A DNA stretch of 64,000 bases from Anaerolineaceae bacterium UBA1415 (GTDB lineage Bacteria > Chloroflexota > Anaerolineae > Anaerolineales > Anaerolineaceae): positions 15,039-79,038 of the forward strand of contig DBPR01000019.1 in assembly GCA_002305635.1 (NCBI GenBank). The letters are read 5' to 3'. Below the pieces are notes generated by a model. That model saw nothing but the letters and a program-made list of their open reading frames with translations, made no database searches and was not told the origin of the DNA. Both the position numbers and the translations under genes were made by a program. Below, one piece after another: positions 1 to 8,672 of the stretch (position 1 is the first letter of the stretch; every line of letters begins with the position of its first letter).

Positions 1-82
1 AACGTAGAATTCCTTGATTATCTGAATTCATCATTCTGGCATTCCTCGGTATCCTAGTTATATTTAATTCATTCCACAGGAC

Positions 83-131
83 GGGCGGGCGCAGCGTACC
101 TGGCACTTCGTGCCACGCACAGGTCCCGCCC
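83..131. repeat. Nested palindromic repeat
   Basis: Seen directly: outer arms GGGCGGG (83-89) and CCCGCCC (125-131) enclose an inner hairpin TGGCAC-TTC-GTGCCA (101-115). It lies 50 bp beyond the 3' end of the lipoprotein gene on the other strand. There is no T-tract, so it is not an obvious intrinsic terminator. It resembles the GC-armed palindromes seen elsewhere between genes in this window (13101, 41023, 57539). Confidence 0.6.
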
Positions 132-180
132 CTACCACAAAAACCGTCCTACAGTTTTGTCATCGCCAGGCACGAGAGAC

Positions 181-951
181 TTACGGATAAACCCCAGGAG
201 TAGGTGTTGGCGGGATCGGCGTTGCTGTCCTGGGCGGCGTGGTCGGATAGGGCGTCCCGGTCATCAGAAAATACACGGTTTGTATCGCGTCCGCAGGGGT
301 CGCTGGCGGTGTCGGAGATGGATACATTGGAGTAACATTCTCATCATAAGAATCAGGGTTGTGCATAAACGGATCGTTGGCAGAGGTTGGATAAGGGGTC
401 AGATACAGCAGCACCTGATAGTCATCCCCTTCGACAAAAATAGTGTTCCTGTCAAAAACGAAATAACCATTCGGGGTCATTGCCTCAACTTCCAGCTCGG
501 CAATTCTTCCACTTTGGATCGAAGAACATTCATTCAACTCAATGTCATAATTCTCAGTTTGACCTTGCACCAGATCAACTTCCCAGCTGAGTACATTGAG
601 ATATTTCCGCGGGCCAGATAAAGCCACCTGGTTCCCTGAAATGACTACGGAACATTCTGCATCCGAGCTTGAAGTCAGTGAAATACGCACCATATTACGA
701 TCTTCAAGCGCGTGAACGGTCAGTTGGGCATGCCAACGATAAGGGTTGCTTTCGTCATGAACCGTAAAAAGGCTCACCTGAATGCCATCTTCCTCGTGGT
801 AACGATCAACTCCCAGATTCTGAATGGAATCCGATTCAGAACTGGTGTTTACTTCTGTGAACTCTGCTGTCCTGGAAAATTCACTTGCACAAGCGGCCAG
901 GATCAGGCAAAATACAACTGAGATGATCCAAAATATATTTTTCTTTGCCAT
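181..951 (-). CDS. Pro/Thr-rich lipoprotein of unknown function
   Basis: A 256-residue secreted lipoprotein. Residues 1-21 are a signal peptide ending in the lipobox LAAC, with Cys21 as the lipidation site. The middle (about 45-190) alternates hydrophobic and polar residues as in a beta-sandwich, but I do not recognise the family. The last 60 residues are rich in Pro and Thr (PTPTPGVYP at the very end), so the tail is probably an extended stalk. The start is supported by AGGAA upstream of the ATG. It stands alone: the next gene is divergent and starts 365 bp away. Function unknown. Confidence 0.8.
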   Translation of the reverse strand: MAKKNIFWIISVVFCLILAACASEFSRTAEFTEVNTSSESDSIQNLGVDRYHEEDGIQVSLFTVHDESNPYRWHAQLTVHALEDRNMVRISLTSSSDAECSVVISGNQVALSGPRKYLNVLSWEVDLVQGQTENYDIELNECSSIQSGRIAELEVEAMTPNGYFVFDRNTIFVEGDDYQVLLYLTPYPTSANDPFMHNPDSYDENVTPMYPSPTPPATPADAIQTVYFLMTGTPYPTTPPRTATPIPPTPTPGVYP

Positions 952-1304
952 ATTAAATTCCTGTTCTCAAAAAAGGACAAAAGCCAGCCTGTCATTATTA
1001 TAAACTTGTTGATCCGATTTGTAGGATGACACCTTAAAAAAGATCTTTTTCGGTGAACTCATCCAACTGAGATCAATGGAGTTTACCTGTGATATTAGTT
1101 ATCATTTCTCTCATTTAATAAACGAATCCAACCCTTTTTTGTTCCATAGAAATTTGTGTCATCATGGAACATCCTTTGTTTATCCCATAAAAAATTTTTA
1201 TATTATTTTATAATAATTTTAAAGCCTTTGGTATCAATTAAAGCATAAGGTAAATTAAAGAAATAATAAACTTTCATAAATGGTTTTCTCCGCCATTCCG
1301 GCGT
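952..1304. other. AT-rich intergenic region, divergent promoters
   Basis: About 350 bp between two divergent genes with no supportable ORF. It holds a short A/T palindrome (AAAAAGATCTTTTT near 1040) and long A/T runs around 1180-1280. It is probably promoter and leader DNA for both flanking genes. Nothing else is recognised. Confidence 0.5.
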
Positions 1305-1310
1305 TATAAT
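1305..1310 (+). promoter_or_regulatory. -10 box of a probable leaderless gene
   Basis: TATAAT ends 6 nt before the ATG at 1317, so the transcript should begin at or next to the start codon. No Shine-Dalgarno sequence is present. A good -35 box is not visible (TGGTTT lies at about the right distance). Confidence 0.5.
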
Positions 1311-1316
1311 CACTGT

Positions 1317-2381
1317 ATGCAGGAACTGATCACCGCCATTCACATGCACACCCGCTTTTCAGACGGAAATGGGCTGCACCAGGACCTCGCCAATGCAGGG
1401 CTGGAGGCTGGTGTCGATGCCTTGCTCGTCTCCGATCACAACGTCCTCGCCCAGGGACTTGATGGCTACTACCAAAAAGGCAGGCAGCGCCTGCTCATGT
1501 TGGTTGGCGAAGAATTGCACGACCCAACCCTCAAAGAAAAAGGTTCCCATTTGCTCGTTTTTGGGAACAATCAGGAGCTTTCCCGCTACACGCGCGAACC
1601 CCAAAAACTGATCGACCAGGCCAACGCCGCTGGCGCGCTCAGCTTCATTGCCCATCCGGTTGAGGAGCCTCTTCGCATCTTTGGGGAAGGCGAATTTGGC
1701 TGGCGCGATTGGTCGGTCAAAGGCTACACCGGCATTGAGCTCTGGAACCAGTTAAGTGAGTTCAAGACCCGCTCGCAAAGCTTTCCCAAAGCCGCGTTAC
1801 ACGCGCTCTTCCCCAACTTCATGTGTCAGGGGCCTACCACCGCTTCTCTGCATCTTTGGGATGAGCTACTCGCCAGCTCGAAAAGCCCGGTCGTTGCAAT
1901 TGCCGGGGTTGACGCGCACGAGCTCAAAAAACAATTCGGGCCTGTAAGGCTAAAGCTCTACCCATACGCATGGCAATTTCGCAGTTTGAGAACCCACATC
2001 CTCACCCCTTCGAAACTGACCGGCGAGATTAATACCGACCGCAATATGATCCTTCAAGCTTTAAATAACGGTCATGCTTTTTGCGGCTATGATCTGCCGC
2101 ATTCAACCGTCGGCTTCCGTTTCACCTGCAACACAAACGACGGCACCTTCATCATGGGCGATCAGGTTCGCGCCAATGCCGGCCTCACCTTTCAGGCGCG
2201 TCTGCCCATTCGCACCCACGTCCGCCTGCTCAAAGACGGCATGGTAGTCAAGGAACATTCCGACCGCGAAGTGCTGACCTACATCACCAAAGAGCCGGGC
2301 ATCTACCGCGTCGAGGCCTACATCGACTACCTCAACCGTCATCGCGGCTGGATCTTCAGTAATCCAATCTACGCTCTTTGA
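1317..2381 (+). CDS. PHP-domain metal-dependent phosphoesterase
   Basis: A 354-residue protein whose N-terminal 220 residues carry the metal-binding motifs of the PHP family: AIHMHTRFSDG near residue 8, SDHN near 40, GEELHD near 65, FIAHP near 110 and GVDAHE near 200. PHP proteins hydrolyse phosphoesters at a two- or three-metal centre. The substrate cannot be read from sequence. The last 100 residues look like an added beta-rich domain. No SD sequence precedes the ATG and a TATAAT lies just upstream, so translation is probably leaderless. The FHA gene follows 41 bp later with its own -10-like box. Confidence 0.8.
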   Translation: MQELITAIHMHTRFSDGNGLHQDLANAGLEAGVDALLVSDHNVLAQGLDGYYQKGRQRLLMLVGEELHDPTLKEKGSHLLVFGNNQELSRYTREPQKLIDQANAAGALSFIAHPVEEPLRIFGEGEFGWRDWSVKGYTGIELWNQLSEFKTRSQSFPKAALHALFPNFMCQGPTTASLHLWDELLASSKSPVVAIAGVDAHELKKQFGPVRLKLYPYAWQFRSLRTHILTPSKLTGEINTDRNMILQALNNGHAFCGYDLPHSTVGFRFTCNTNDGTFIMGDQVRANAGLTFQARLPIRTHVRLLKDGMVVKEHSDREVLTYITKEPGIYRVEAYIDYLNRHRGWIFSNPIYAL

Positions 2382-2402
2382 GTTTCCATAGCCAGGACTT
2401 GG

Positions 2403-2408
2403 TATAAT
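2403..2408 (+). promoter_or_regulatory. Possible -10 box before fhaA-like gene
   Basis: TATAAT lies 14 bp upstream of the ATG at 2423, with GAGG in between. TTGAGT at 2378 is a possible -35 box, but the 19-bp spacer is long. This would let the FHA-MTAP-FtsW operon be transcribed separately from the PHP gene. Confidence 0.4.
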
Positions 2409-2422
2409 CAAACTGAGGATTT

Positions 2423-3193
2423 ATGGCGACAAACATCTTGCAATCAATCGAGAATAAGCTGCGCTATCTCCTGGAAGAAAAACTGGATCGTTTGCTCTTC
2501 CCGGGTGTATCAGGCTCACTTTCCAACACGCTCATCGACCTGATCCAGAAACACATTGACGGGCAAAGTGATCTTCAAACCAAACAAATGCCGGACCTGA
2601 TCATCCTGCATGTTTCCGCCGATCGTTGGGACGCCTGGCAGGAGTCTTTGCCCGTTCTTGACGAAGTTTCACAGCTTTTGGGTGGATCCTGGCGCGAGGC
2701 TGGCTATCAGCTCAAAGCCAACCCGGTGATCCAGATCCTTCAAAGTCCCGAGCTTTCAGCAAACCAGCTAAAAGTTGAGACCGCGATTTCCGTGGAAGAA
2801 GTGACTTCCCGCCAGACAGCTTTGTTAAAGATCTCCCGCACCATCGATCCCGAAAGCCTTCCCCAGGACGCCTGCCTGATCATCAAAGACCGTGAGCCCT
2901 ACTATCTCAAAAAGGCCATCATCAAGATCGGTCGCCGTTCGACCAACGATATCGTTCTGGACGACCCGATGGTCTCGCGCGATCATATCCAGCTGCGCGC
3001 GGATAACGGCCGCTTTTTCCTTTTCGACCTTGGTTCGACAGGCGGCACGAAGGTGAATAACTACCCCGCCCATAATCAGGTTCTAAAGCCAGGCGATGTC
3101 ATTCAGATCGGCAAAACGACCCTGATCTACAACCAAACCATCGAGCAATCCACTTCCAAACCCACGCGCACACTCTCGGAGGGACTCTCGTGA
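2423..3193 (+). CDS. FhaA-like FHA-domain protein
   Basis: 256 residues. Residues 1-125 match the pattern of the FhaA N-terminal domain (DUF3662): a helical start, then IILHVSADRWD near 60 and EAGYQL near 92. Residues 155-245 are a forkhead-associated domain with the phosphothreonine-binding pattern IGRRSTND (168), SRDH (185) and GSTGGTKVN (204). FHA domains bind phosphothreonine, so the protein is probably a cytoplasmic adaptor of Ser/Thr kinase signalling. In Actinobacteria FhaA sits in an operon with FhaB, RodA and PbpA and helps control wall synthesis. The same order is kept here, and the stop overlaps the next start by 4 bp (GTGA). Confidence 0.85.
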   Translation: MATNILQSIENKLRYLLEEKLDRLLFPGVSGSLSNTLIDLIQKHIDGQSDLQTKQMPDLIILHVSADRWDAWQESLPVLDEVSQLLGGSWREAGYQLKANPVIQILQSPELSANQLKVETAISVEEVTSRQTALLKISRTIDPESLPQDACLIIKDREPYYLKKAIIKIGRRSTNDIVLDDPMVSRDHIQLRADNGRFFLFDLGSTGGTKVNNYPAHNQVLKPGDVIQIGKTTLIYNQTIEQSTSKPTRTLSEGLS

Positions 3194-3624
3194 ACGCCGT
3201 TATCGGTTTGATCTTAAGAATTCTGCTTTTTGTCGGCCTGTATGCCTTTCTGGGCATGGCTGTCTGGCTCCTCTGGAAAAGCATTACGGGCGCGAAATTG
3301 CGCGGCGGCATGATCGCGATCCCGACCCTCACCTTGACAACCACCATCGACGGCGAACAAATCATTCAAACCTACACCAGCTCCGAAGTCAGCATCGGGC
3401 GCAACCCCGATTCCGACCTCATTCTCAAGGATGACACCGTCTCCGGCCGCCACGGCCGCCTGAGCTACCAGCTCAACCAATGGTGGTATGAAGACCTCAA
3501 ATCGACCAACGGTTCCTGGCTGGAAGATTTAAAAATTGAAGAACCCATCGTCGTCAAAGATAATGACTCCATTTATTGCGGCGATGCTGTATTTAAAATT
3601 TACATCAAACCACTCGAAAAATAG
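3190..3624 (+). CDS. FhaB-like membrane-anchored FHA protein
   Basis: 144 residues starting at a GTG that overlaps the preceding stop, with GGAGGGA upstream. Residues 5-28 form one membrane helix and residues 60-144 an FHA domain with SIGRNPDSD (68), SGRH (85) and KSTNGSW (104). The Arg, Ser, His and Asn used for phosphothreonine binding are all present. This is the layout of actinobacterial FhaB/FipA, which links a Ser/Thr kinase to the division and elongation machinery. No kinase or PstP-type phosphatase gene is beside it in this window, so its kinase partner must be encoded elsewhere. Confidence 0.85.
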   Translation: MNAVIGLILRILLFVGLYAFLGMAVWLLWKSITGAKLRGGMIAIPTLTLTTTIDGEQIIQTYTSSEVSIGRNPDSDLILKDDTVSGRHGRLSYQLNQWWYEDLKSTNGSWLEDLKIEEPIVVKDNDSIYCGDAVFKIYIKPLEK

Positions 3625-3641
3625 AAAGCGAGGATCAAGAC

Positions 3642-4511
3642 ATGGCAGAATTTGCATTTGGAATCATTGGAGGTTCCGGACTATACGGATTCGAAGGTTT
3701 CGAAAACATTCAGGAAGTCGAAATCGTCACCCCATTCGGCAAACCATCCTCCCCGATCGTGATCGGAGAGGTCCACGGGAAAAAGCTGGCCTTCCTTGCC
3801 AGACACGGCATAGGCCATATCTATTCGCCGACTGAGGTCAATTATCGTGCCAACATATACGCGATGAAGCAGCTTGGCGTCAACAGGATCATCAGCGTCA
3901 GCGCTGTTGGCTCGCTTCGTGAAGATTACGCCCCGGGCGATATCATCGTGCCCGATCAACTCTTTGATAACACCAAAGACCGCGAACGCAGCTTTTATGG
4001 CAATGGTCTGGTCGTGCACATCAGCTCTGCCGATCCTTTCTGCCCTAAACTAAGCAAACAACTGCTCAAAGCCTTGCGCAAAACCGATGCCACCGTGCAC
4101 GAAGGCGGAACTTTTGTCACGATCGAGGGCCCGCGCTTCTCCACCCGGGCGGAATCAAACGCTTTCAGACAACTCGGATTCTCCCTGGTCGGCATGACAG
4201 CCTCACCGGAGGCCTACCTGGCCCGCGAAGCTGAAATTTGCTATGCCACCATGGCGCATGTGACCGATTATGACTGCTGGCACGTCAGCGAAGAAGCCGT
4301 AACCGTCGAAATGGTCGTCAACACGCTCAAAAAGAACACCCAGATCGCTCAGCAAAGCCTGATCCACCTGGTCGATGTCCTTGCGGAAGAAGAACAAACA
4401 GCCTGCGATTGTGAAAACGCGCTGAAATACGCTATTATGACCAATCCAGCCCATATCAACCCAGCCACAAAAGAGAAACTTTCCCTGCTGGTTGGCAAAT
4501 ATCTGGGGTAA
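3642..4511 (+). CDS. mtnP: S-methyl-5'-thioadenosine phosphorylase
   Basis: 289 residues of the purine nucleoside/MTA phosphorylase family. It splits 5'-methylthioadenosine with phosphate to adenine and methylthioribose-1-phosphate, feeding methionine and adenine salvage. Visible family motifs are IGGSGLYG (residue 6), ARHGIGH (47), VNYRANIYA (60), SAVGSL (87), EGPRFSTRAE (163) and GMTASPEA (185). A GAGG lies 10 bp before the ATG. It sits inside the FHA/FtsW operon; the next reading frame overlaps its last codons. It may act on other purine nucleosides, but the length and the GMTASPEA pattern favour MTA. Confidence 0.9.
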   Translation: MAEFAFGIIGGSGLYGFEGFENIQEVEIVTPFGKPSSPIVIGEVHGKKLAFLARHGIGHIYSPTEVNYRANIYAMKQLGVNRIISVSAVGSLREDYAPGDIIVPDQLFDNTKDRERSFYGNGLVVHISSADPFCPKLSKQLLKALRKTDATVHEGGTFVTIEGPRFSTRAESNAFRQLGFSLVGMTASPEAYLAREAEICYATMAHVTDYDCWHVSEEAVTVEMVVNTLKKNTQIAQQSLIHLVDVLAEEEQTACDCENALKYAIMTNPAHINPATKEKLSLLVGKYLG

Positions 4512-7125
4512 TTTGAACTTTTTTCGGTTGAGATCACAGCCCAAAACGCATCCACCGATGCTTTTGATGGTTTGTGTGGCGATTGGCTTGCTTGCGGCTG
4601 CCTTATCACTGGCAGAGGGGATTCGCACGCACGCTGAAAAGCTCATTATCACCTGGCATTACTTTATTCCTTATGCCATTTGGCTGCTTTGCACCCTTTT
4701 GATCCAACGCAATATCGGGCGCAAACTGCCAAACCGCGATCCCTGGATATTCCCAGCCACAGCACTTTTGATCGGGATCGGTCTACTGACGATCTGGCGC
4801 CTCTCACCCGATCTCGGTTTGAGGCAATCCTTTTGGTACCTGATCGGCAGCGGCTTGTTCATCTACGCGCTCAGTCTGCCTGAGCTGATCCAAACGATCA
4901 GGAATTACAAATACGTCTGGCTCTTGCTGGGACTGATCCTGATCATATTAACTTTTTTTATCGGCGTAAATCCGATGGGAATCGGTCAGAAACTCTGGTT
5001 GAAAGTTTTTGGCATTTATATTCAACCTTCAGAGCCCTTAAAATTGCTGCTGATCATTTATCTGGCCGCTTTTTTTGCCGACCAACTTCGACCGAACATG
5101 ACCTGGATCAACTCGGTATTCCCGACGCTGATCGTCGTAGTCTTTGCTGGCCTGCTCCTGATCGCGCAAAGGGACCTCGGTACAGCCAGCATTTTCATCT
5201 GTTTGTATGTCCTGATGCTTTCGGTAACAACCCAAAAGCGCAGACTGCTTTGGATCATTCCATCACTGGCTTTAATTGCCGGATTAATAGGATACTTTGC
5301 TTTTGACGTGGTCAAAACACGGGTCGATATCTGGCTCAACCCCTGGCTGGATGCCAGCGGCAGCGCCTGGCAGTTGGCACAGGCCCAGATCGCGATTGCC
5401 TCCGGCGGGATCACCGGTACCGGCCCTGGTTTGGGCAGCCCGCAATTTGTCCCAATTGCCTTTTCGGATTTCATCTTCACCGCGATTGGTGAAGAGCTGG
5501 GTCTGATTGGCGCAAGCGCGGTGCTGATCTGCCTGCTCTTCATCATTCTGCGAGGGATTCATATCGCGCTTTGCAGCAAATCCACCTTTGGGCGCTACCT
5601 GGCCTTTGGCATTTCTGCTTTCGTGGCCCTGCAATCCTTCTTCATTGTTAGCGGCAATCTGGGCCTGATCCCGCTCACCGGTGTGACCTTGCCCTTTGCC
5701 TCTTACGGAGGTTCGTCCCTCGTCACCAACCTGATAGCCATCATGCTGTTGTTGAAAATGAGCACGCAAACCAGCACTCAGGAGCTGCCCGATCGGGTGC
5801 GAAGTCCATACAATTGGGTCGCCAGCCTGATCTCAATCATTTTCATTTTGACGATCGCCTGGAACGGTTACCTCGCCTTTCCCCATCAACAGGAACTCAT
5901 CGACAAAGCAGAAAATCCACGTTGGGCCGTGTATGACCGCTATTCGCCCCGCGGCGAAATTTATGCCTTGTCCGGGGAGAAACTGGTCGAAACGGTGGGC
6001 GAATCCGGAACTTATGAACGCCGAACCAATGTACCCTCCCTCTCCAATACATTAGGCTACGCGCACCCGCTCTTTGGGCAAGCCGGCATTGAACAAAGCC
6101 AATATTCGTTCTTACGCGGCTACGCGGGTATTGGATGGAAAGACCGCTGGTGGCACGAAACGCTTTATAACCAGCCTCTTCCAGGTCTGGATCTAAAACT
6201 AAACATCAATCTGGCCATGCAGAAAAAAGCTGACAATTTGCTGGCTGACCGAACTGGCGCCGTTCTGATCATGAACGCGCGCACCGGCGAAGTCTACGCG
6301 ATCGCTTCCCACCCATACTATGATGCCAACCTCCTGCAGGAAAACTGGCAATCCTTGCTTGAACGCTCCGATGCGCCCTTGCTAAATCGCGCCACACAGG
6401 CTTCCTACCCTATCGGTAGTCTGGCAACCACGCTGGCTTTTGAATCGGTTTGGTCAAACCAAAACTCAGTCCAGCTTTTCACGCCAGAAGTCCTGACCCG
6501 TTACGATTCCGCCTGTTACGAGACGATCAAAGCCAACCAGCTTGCCCTCAACGGCATCCAGGCTGGATGCATGAGCACCGCTTTCGATTATCTGAACGCC
6601 GCCGACCCGAAATCGTTGCTACAAAAATTAAGCGACTTTGGCATCTTCAGCGCGCCGGATCTGGTCATTCAATGCAGTCAGCCTCCGCTCGCGCCGGAGC
6701 TTGACGAACTCAACCGCAATCCTGAACTCGTAGCGCAGTTGCAGGTCAACCCCGCCCAAATGGCCCTGGTGGCAGCCGCGATCACCAATAATGGACTCAT
6801 GCCTCCGCCCGCCCTTGTGAACGCCTATCTGAATCCCGATGGAAAATGGGTTGAGATCAACGCTGCCCGGCCAGATACGGAGGTCATGGCGCAATCGGTC
6901 GCCAGGCGCATCCGCAACGAACTCGCCCCAACAAACCAGGCGATTTGGTACCAGGTGGGACACGCGACGATCAATGAAACCCAACCGCTGACCTGGTTGA
7001 TCGGTGGCACCACCAGTGAATGGTCGGGAACACCGCTGGCGATCGTGATTGCCCTGGAAGAAAACGCCCCCGATCTGCCGCAAAACCTTGGAGAAATTCT
7101 TCTGGATTATTCAAGCCCGGAATAA
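4492..7125 (+). CDS. FtsW/RodA-type SEDS protein fused to a degenerate transpeptidase
   Basis: Up to 877 residues from a TTG at 4492 (TTG at 4513 is also possible; the first ATG is at 4558). Residues 25-430 form about ten membrane helices of the SEDS family that polymerises glycan strands. QRDLGTA (226-232) and PSEPLK (179-184) keep the conserved acidic residues. Residues 470-877 resemble the PbpA class-B transpeptidase, with PRGEIYA (486) and a late NPAQMALVAAAI (753), but all three catalytic motifs are altered. SxxK reads S643-L-A-T646, the SxN region reads CMS near 693-695, and the KTG region reads QVGHAT near 821-826. The second half is therefore probably a structural pseudo-enzyme. In Actinobacteria RodA and PbpA are separate proteins. 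Confidence 0.85.
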   Translation: MANIWGNLNFFRLRSQPKTHPPMLLMVCVAIGLLAAALSLAEGIRTHAEKLIITWHYFIPYAIWLLCTLLIQRNIGRKLPNRDPWIFPATALLIGIGLLTIWRLSPDLGLRQSFWYLIGSGLFIYALSLPELIQTIRNYKYVWLLLGLILIILTFFIGVNPMGIGQKLWLKVFGIYIQPSEPLKLLLIIYLAAFFADQLRPNMTWINSVFPTLIVVVFAGLLLIAQRDLGTASIFICLYVLMLSVTTQKRRLLWIIPSLALIAGLIGYFAFDVVKTRVDIWLNPWLDASGSAWQLAQAQIAIASGGITGTGPGLGSPQFVPIAFSDFIFTAIGEELGLIGASAVLICLLFIILRGIHIALCSKSTFGRYLAFGISAFVALQSFFIVSGNLGLIPLTGVTLPFASYGGSSLVTNLIAIMLLLKMSTQTSTQELPDRVRSPYNWVASLISIIFILTIAWNGYLAFPHQQELIDKAENPRWAVYDRYSPRGEIYALSGEKLVETVGESGTYERRTNVPSLSNTLGYAHPLFGQAGIEQSQYSFLRGYAGIGWKDRWWHETLYNQPLPGLDLKLNINLAMQKKADNLLADRTGAVLIMNARTGEVYAIASHPYYDANLLQENWQSLLERSDAPLLNRATQASYPIGSLATTLAFESVWSNQNSVQLFTPEVLTRYDSACYETIKANQLALNGIQAGCMSTAFDYLNAADPKSLLQKLSDFGIFSAPDLVIQCSQPPLAPELDELNRNPELVAQLQVNPAQMALVAAAITNNGLMPPPALVNAYLNPDGKWVEINAARPDTEVMAQSVARRIRNELAPTNQAIWYQVGHATINETQPLTWLIGGTTSEWSGTPLAIVIALEENAPDLPQNLGEILLDYSSPE

Positions 7126-7147
7126 GTTACAATTTGTATTAAGACCA

Positions 7148-7184
7148 TTTTTAAAAAATAAACTCGGGGCCTTCCGACCCCGAG
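7148..7184. terminator. Bidirectional terminator between convergent genes
   Basis: CTCGGGG (7163-7169) pairs with CCCCGAG (7178-7184) across an 8-nt loop. The minus-strand reading is followed by a T-rich run, which fits termination of tyrS. It also lies just past the stop of the FtsW fusion. Confidence 0.75.
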
Positions 7185-7214
7185 CTGAAATTGTGCATTG
7201 AGAATTACGGCTGA

Positions 7215-8432
7215 TCAAGCTTTCTTCAACCGCAAAAAGCGTCTTTTCCCAACCTGCAGAATGGCATCGTCCGGGATCTCAACATTAAGATCGCTGACGA
7301 CCTCACCGTTCAGCTTCACGCCCTGCTGATCGATGACCCTGCGGGCCTCGCTGCGCGAACCAGCCATTTTTTGTCCGACGATGATATCAAGTATCTTTTC
7401 GTCATCCTTGAAGGTATATTCAGGGATATCATCGGGAACATTCCCTTGTTGAAAAGTGGTTACGAACTGTTTTTCGGCGTTCTCAGCTTCTTCTGCACTA
7501 TAGAACACGCTGGTGATACCCCTGGCAAGCCGCATTTTACCGTCGCGCGGGTGTAATGTTCCGGCAGCCAGATCGTTTTCAAAAGCGTGAACCTCTTCCG
7601 GCGTCCAGGCAGTGGCGAGTTTTGCATAGATCGGCATGGCTTTATCAGGAATGCTCATCACCTTACCGTACATATCCTCCGCGTTGCTGTTGAGCGGGAT
7701 ATGGTTTCCCAAAGATTTGCTCATGCGTACTTCGCCATCGGTTCCGGGCAGAATTCCCAAAACGATCCCAATGTTCGGTTTTTCGCCAAAGTAGGTCATC
7801 AGCTTGCGACCGCCGGTCAGAATATTAAAAAGCTGATCTGAGCCGCCGATCTGTACATCGGCTTTCAGGTGATGGGCATCATAGCCCTGCATGATGGCAT
7901 AGAAGAACTCATGCAGGAAGATCGGCTCGTTTTTATCGAAGCGTTTGTGGAAGTTATCACGAGCCAGGAACTGCTGCACAGTGAAATTGGACGCCAGTTC
8001 CACCAGATCGCCAAGGTTCAGTTTCTCCAGCCATTCGTGATTGTAGACGATCTCGGTTTTGCTCGCGTCAAGGATGCGGAATGCCTGCTGCGCGTAAGTT
8101 TGGCCGTTTTCCATCACCTTCTCGCGAGAAAGCTGAGGACGCAACTTGTCTTTATCCGAAGGATCGCCAATCATCGAAGTAAAAGAGCCGATCACAAAGA
8201 TCACGTGATGGCCCAACTCCTGAAACTGGCGCAGCTTGCGCATCGTGACGGTATGACCCAGGTGAAGATCGGTCGAAGTTGGATCGTAACCACAATAGAC
8301 GCGTAAAGGCTTACCGGTTTTTTCGGACTCTATCAGGCGTTCCTCAAGCTCTTTGGCCATGGTTTCAGCGATCGTATCGTCGCCAAAATCAGCGCCCTGC
8401 ATCAACAATTCAACTTGTTCTTTGATCTTCAT
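7215..8432 (-). CDS. tyrS: Tyrosyl-tRNA synthetase
   Basis: Charges tRNA-Tyr with tyrosine in the cytoplasm. The 405-residue form starting at 8432 is preferred because GTGAGG lies 7 nt upstream; an in-frame start at 8453 adds 7 residues. Class-I motifs are HLGH (about 57-60) and RMSKS (about 245). The MSKS form, rather than the FGKT of the E. coli-type enzyme, places it in the TyrZ-like subfamily. An S4 RNA-binding domain fills the last 60 residues (GSRSEARRVI, GVKLNGEVV). No T-box leader was found upstream. Confidence 0.95.
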   Translation of the reverse strand: MKIKEQVELLMQGADFGDDTIAETMAKELEERLIESEKTGKPLRVYCGYDPTSTDLHLGHTVTMRKLRQFQELGHHVIFVIGSFTSMIGDPSDKDKLRPQLSREKVMENGQTYAQQAFRILDASKTEIVYNHEWLEKLNLGDLVELASNFTVQQFLARDNFHKRFDKNEPIFLHEFFYAIMQGYDAHHLKADVQIGGSDQLFNILTGGRKLMTYFGEKPNIGIVLGILPGTDGEVRMSKSLGNHIPLNSNAEDMYGKVMSIPDKAMPIYAKLATAWTPEEVHAFENDLAAGTLHPRDGKMRLARGITSVFYSAEEAENAEKQFVTTFQQGNVPDDIPEYTFKDDEKILDIIVGQKMAGSRSEARRVIDQQGVKLNGEVVSDLNVEIPDDAILQVGKRRFLRLKKA

Positions 8433-8623
8433 CTCAAACCTCACAATATACAATTTACTGCCTCAAAGCAATTTTAGAATTTTACCACCACCCCGGGCAA
8501 CAACGGGTTATTCGTTCATCCTCAAACTGTCCCTTGCTCGCCATTCTTTCAAAGCCTTTTACAAAACGGTGACCGAGGAAACTCGCACCTTCTTTAGTGC
8601 TATGTTTTGGAAGAGCATTGATT

Positions 8624-8651
8624 AAAAAAAGCGGACATCTCTGTCCGCTTT
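8624..8651 (-). terminator. Intrinsic terminator of the ftsK-lgt operon
   Basis: A hairpin of GCGGACA (8631-8637) and TGTCCGC (8642-8648) with a TCTC loop. On the minus strand it is followed by seven T residues. It lies 22 bp past the stop of lgt. Confidence 0.85.
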
Positions 8652-8672
8652 AATTTGATTCCAGGATAAGCT

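Noticed and set aside
8433..8623. T-box leader upstream of tyrS
   Set aside because: No T-box sequence or specifier-loop layout could be seen, and the ATG has its own SD.
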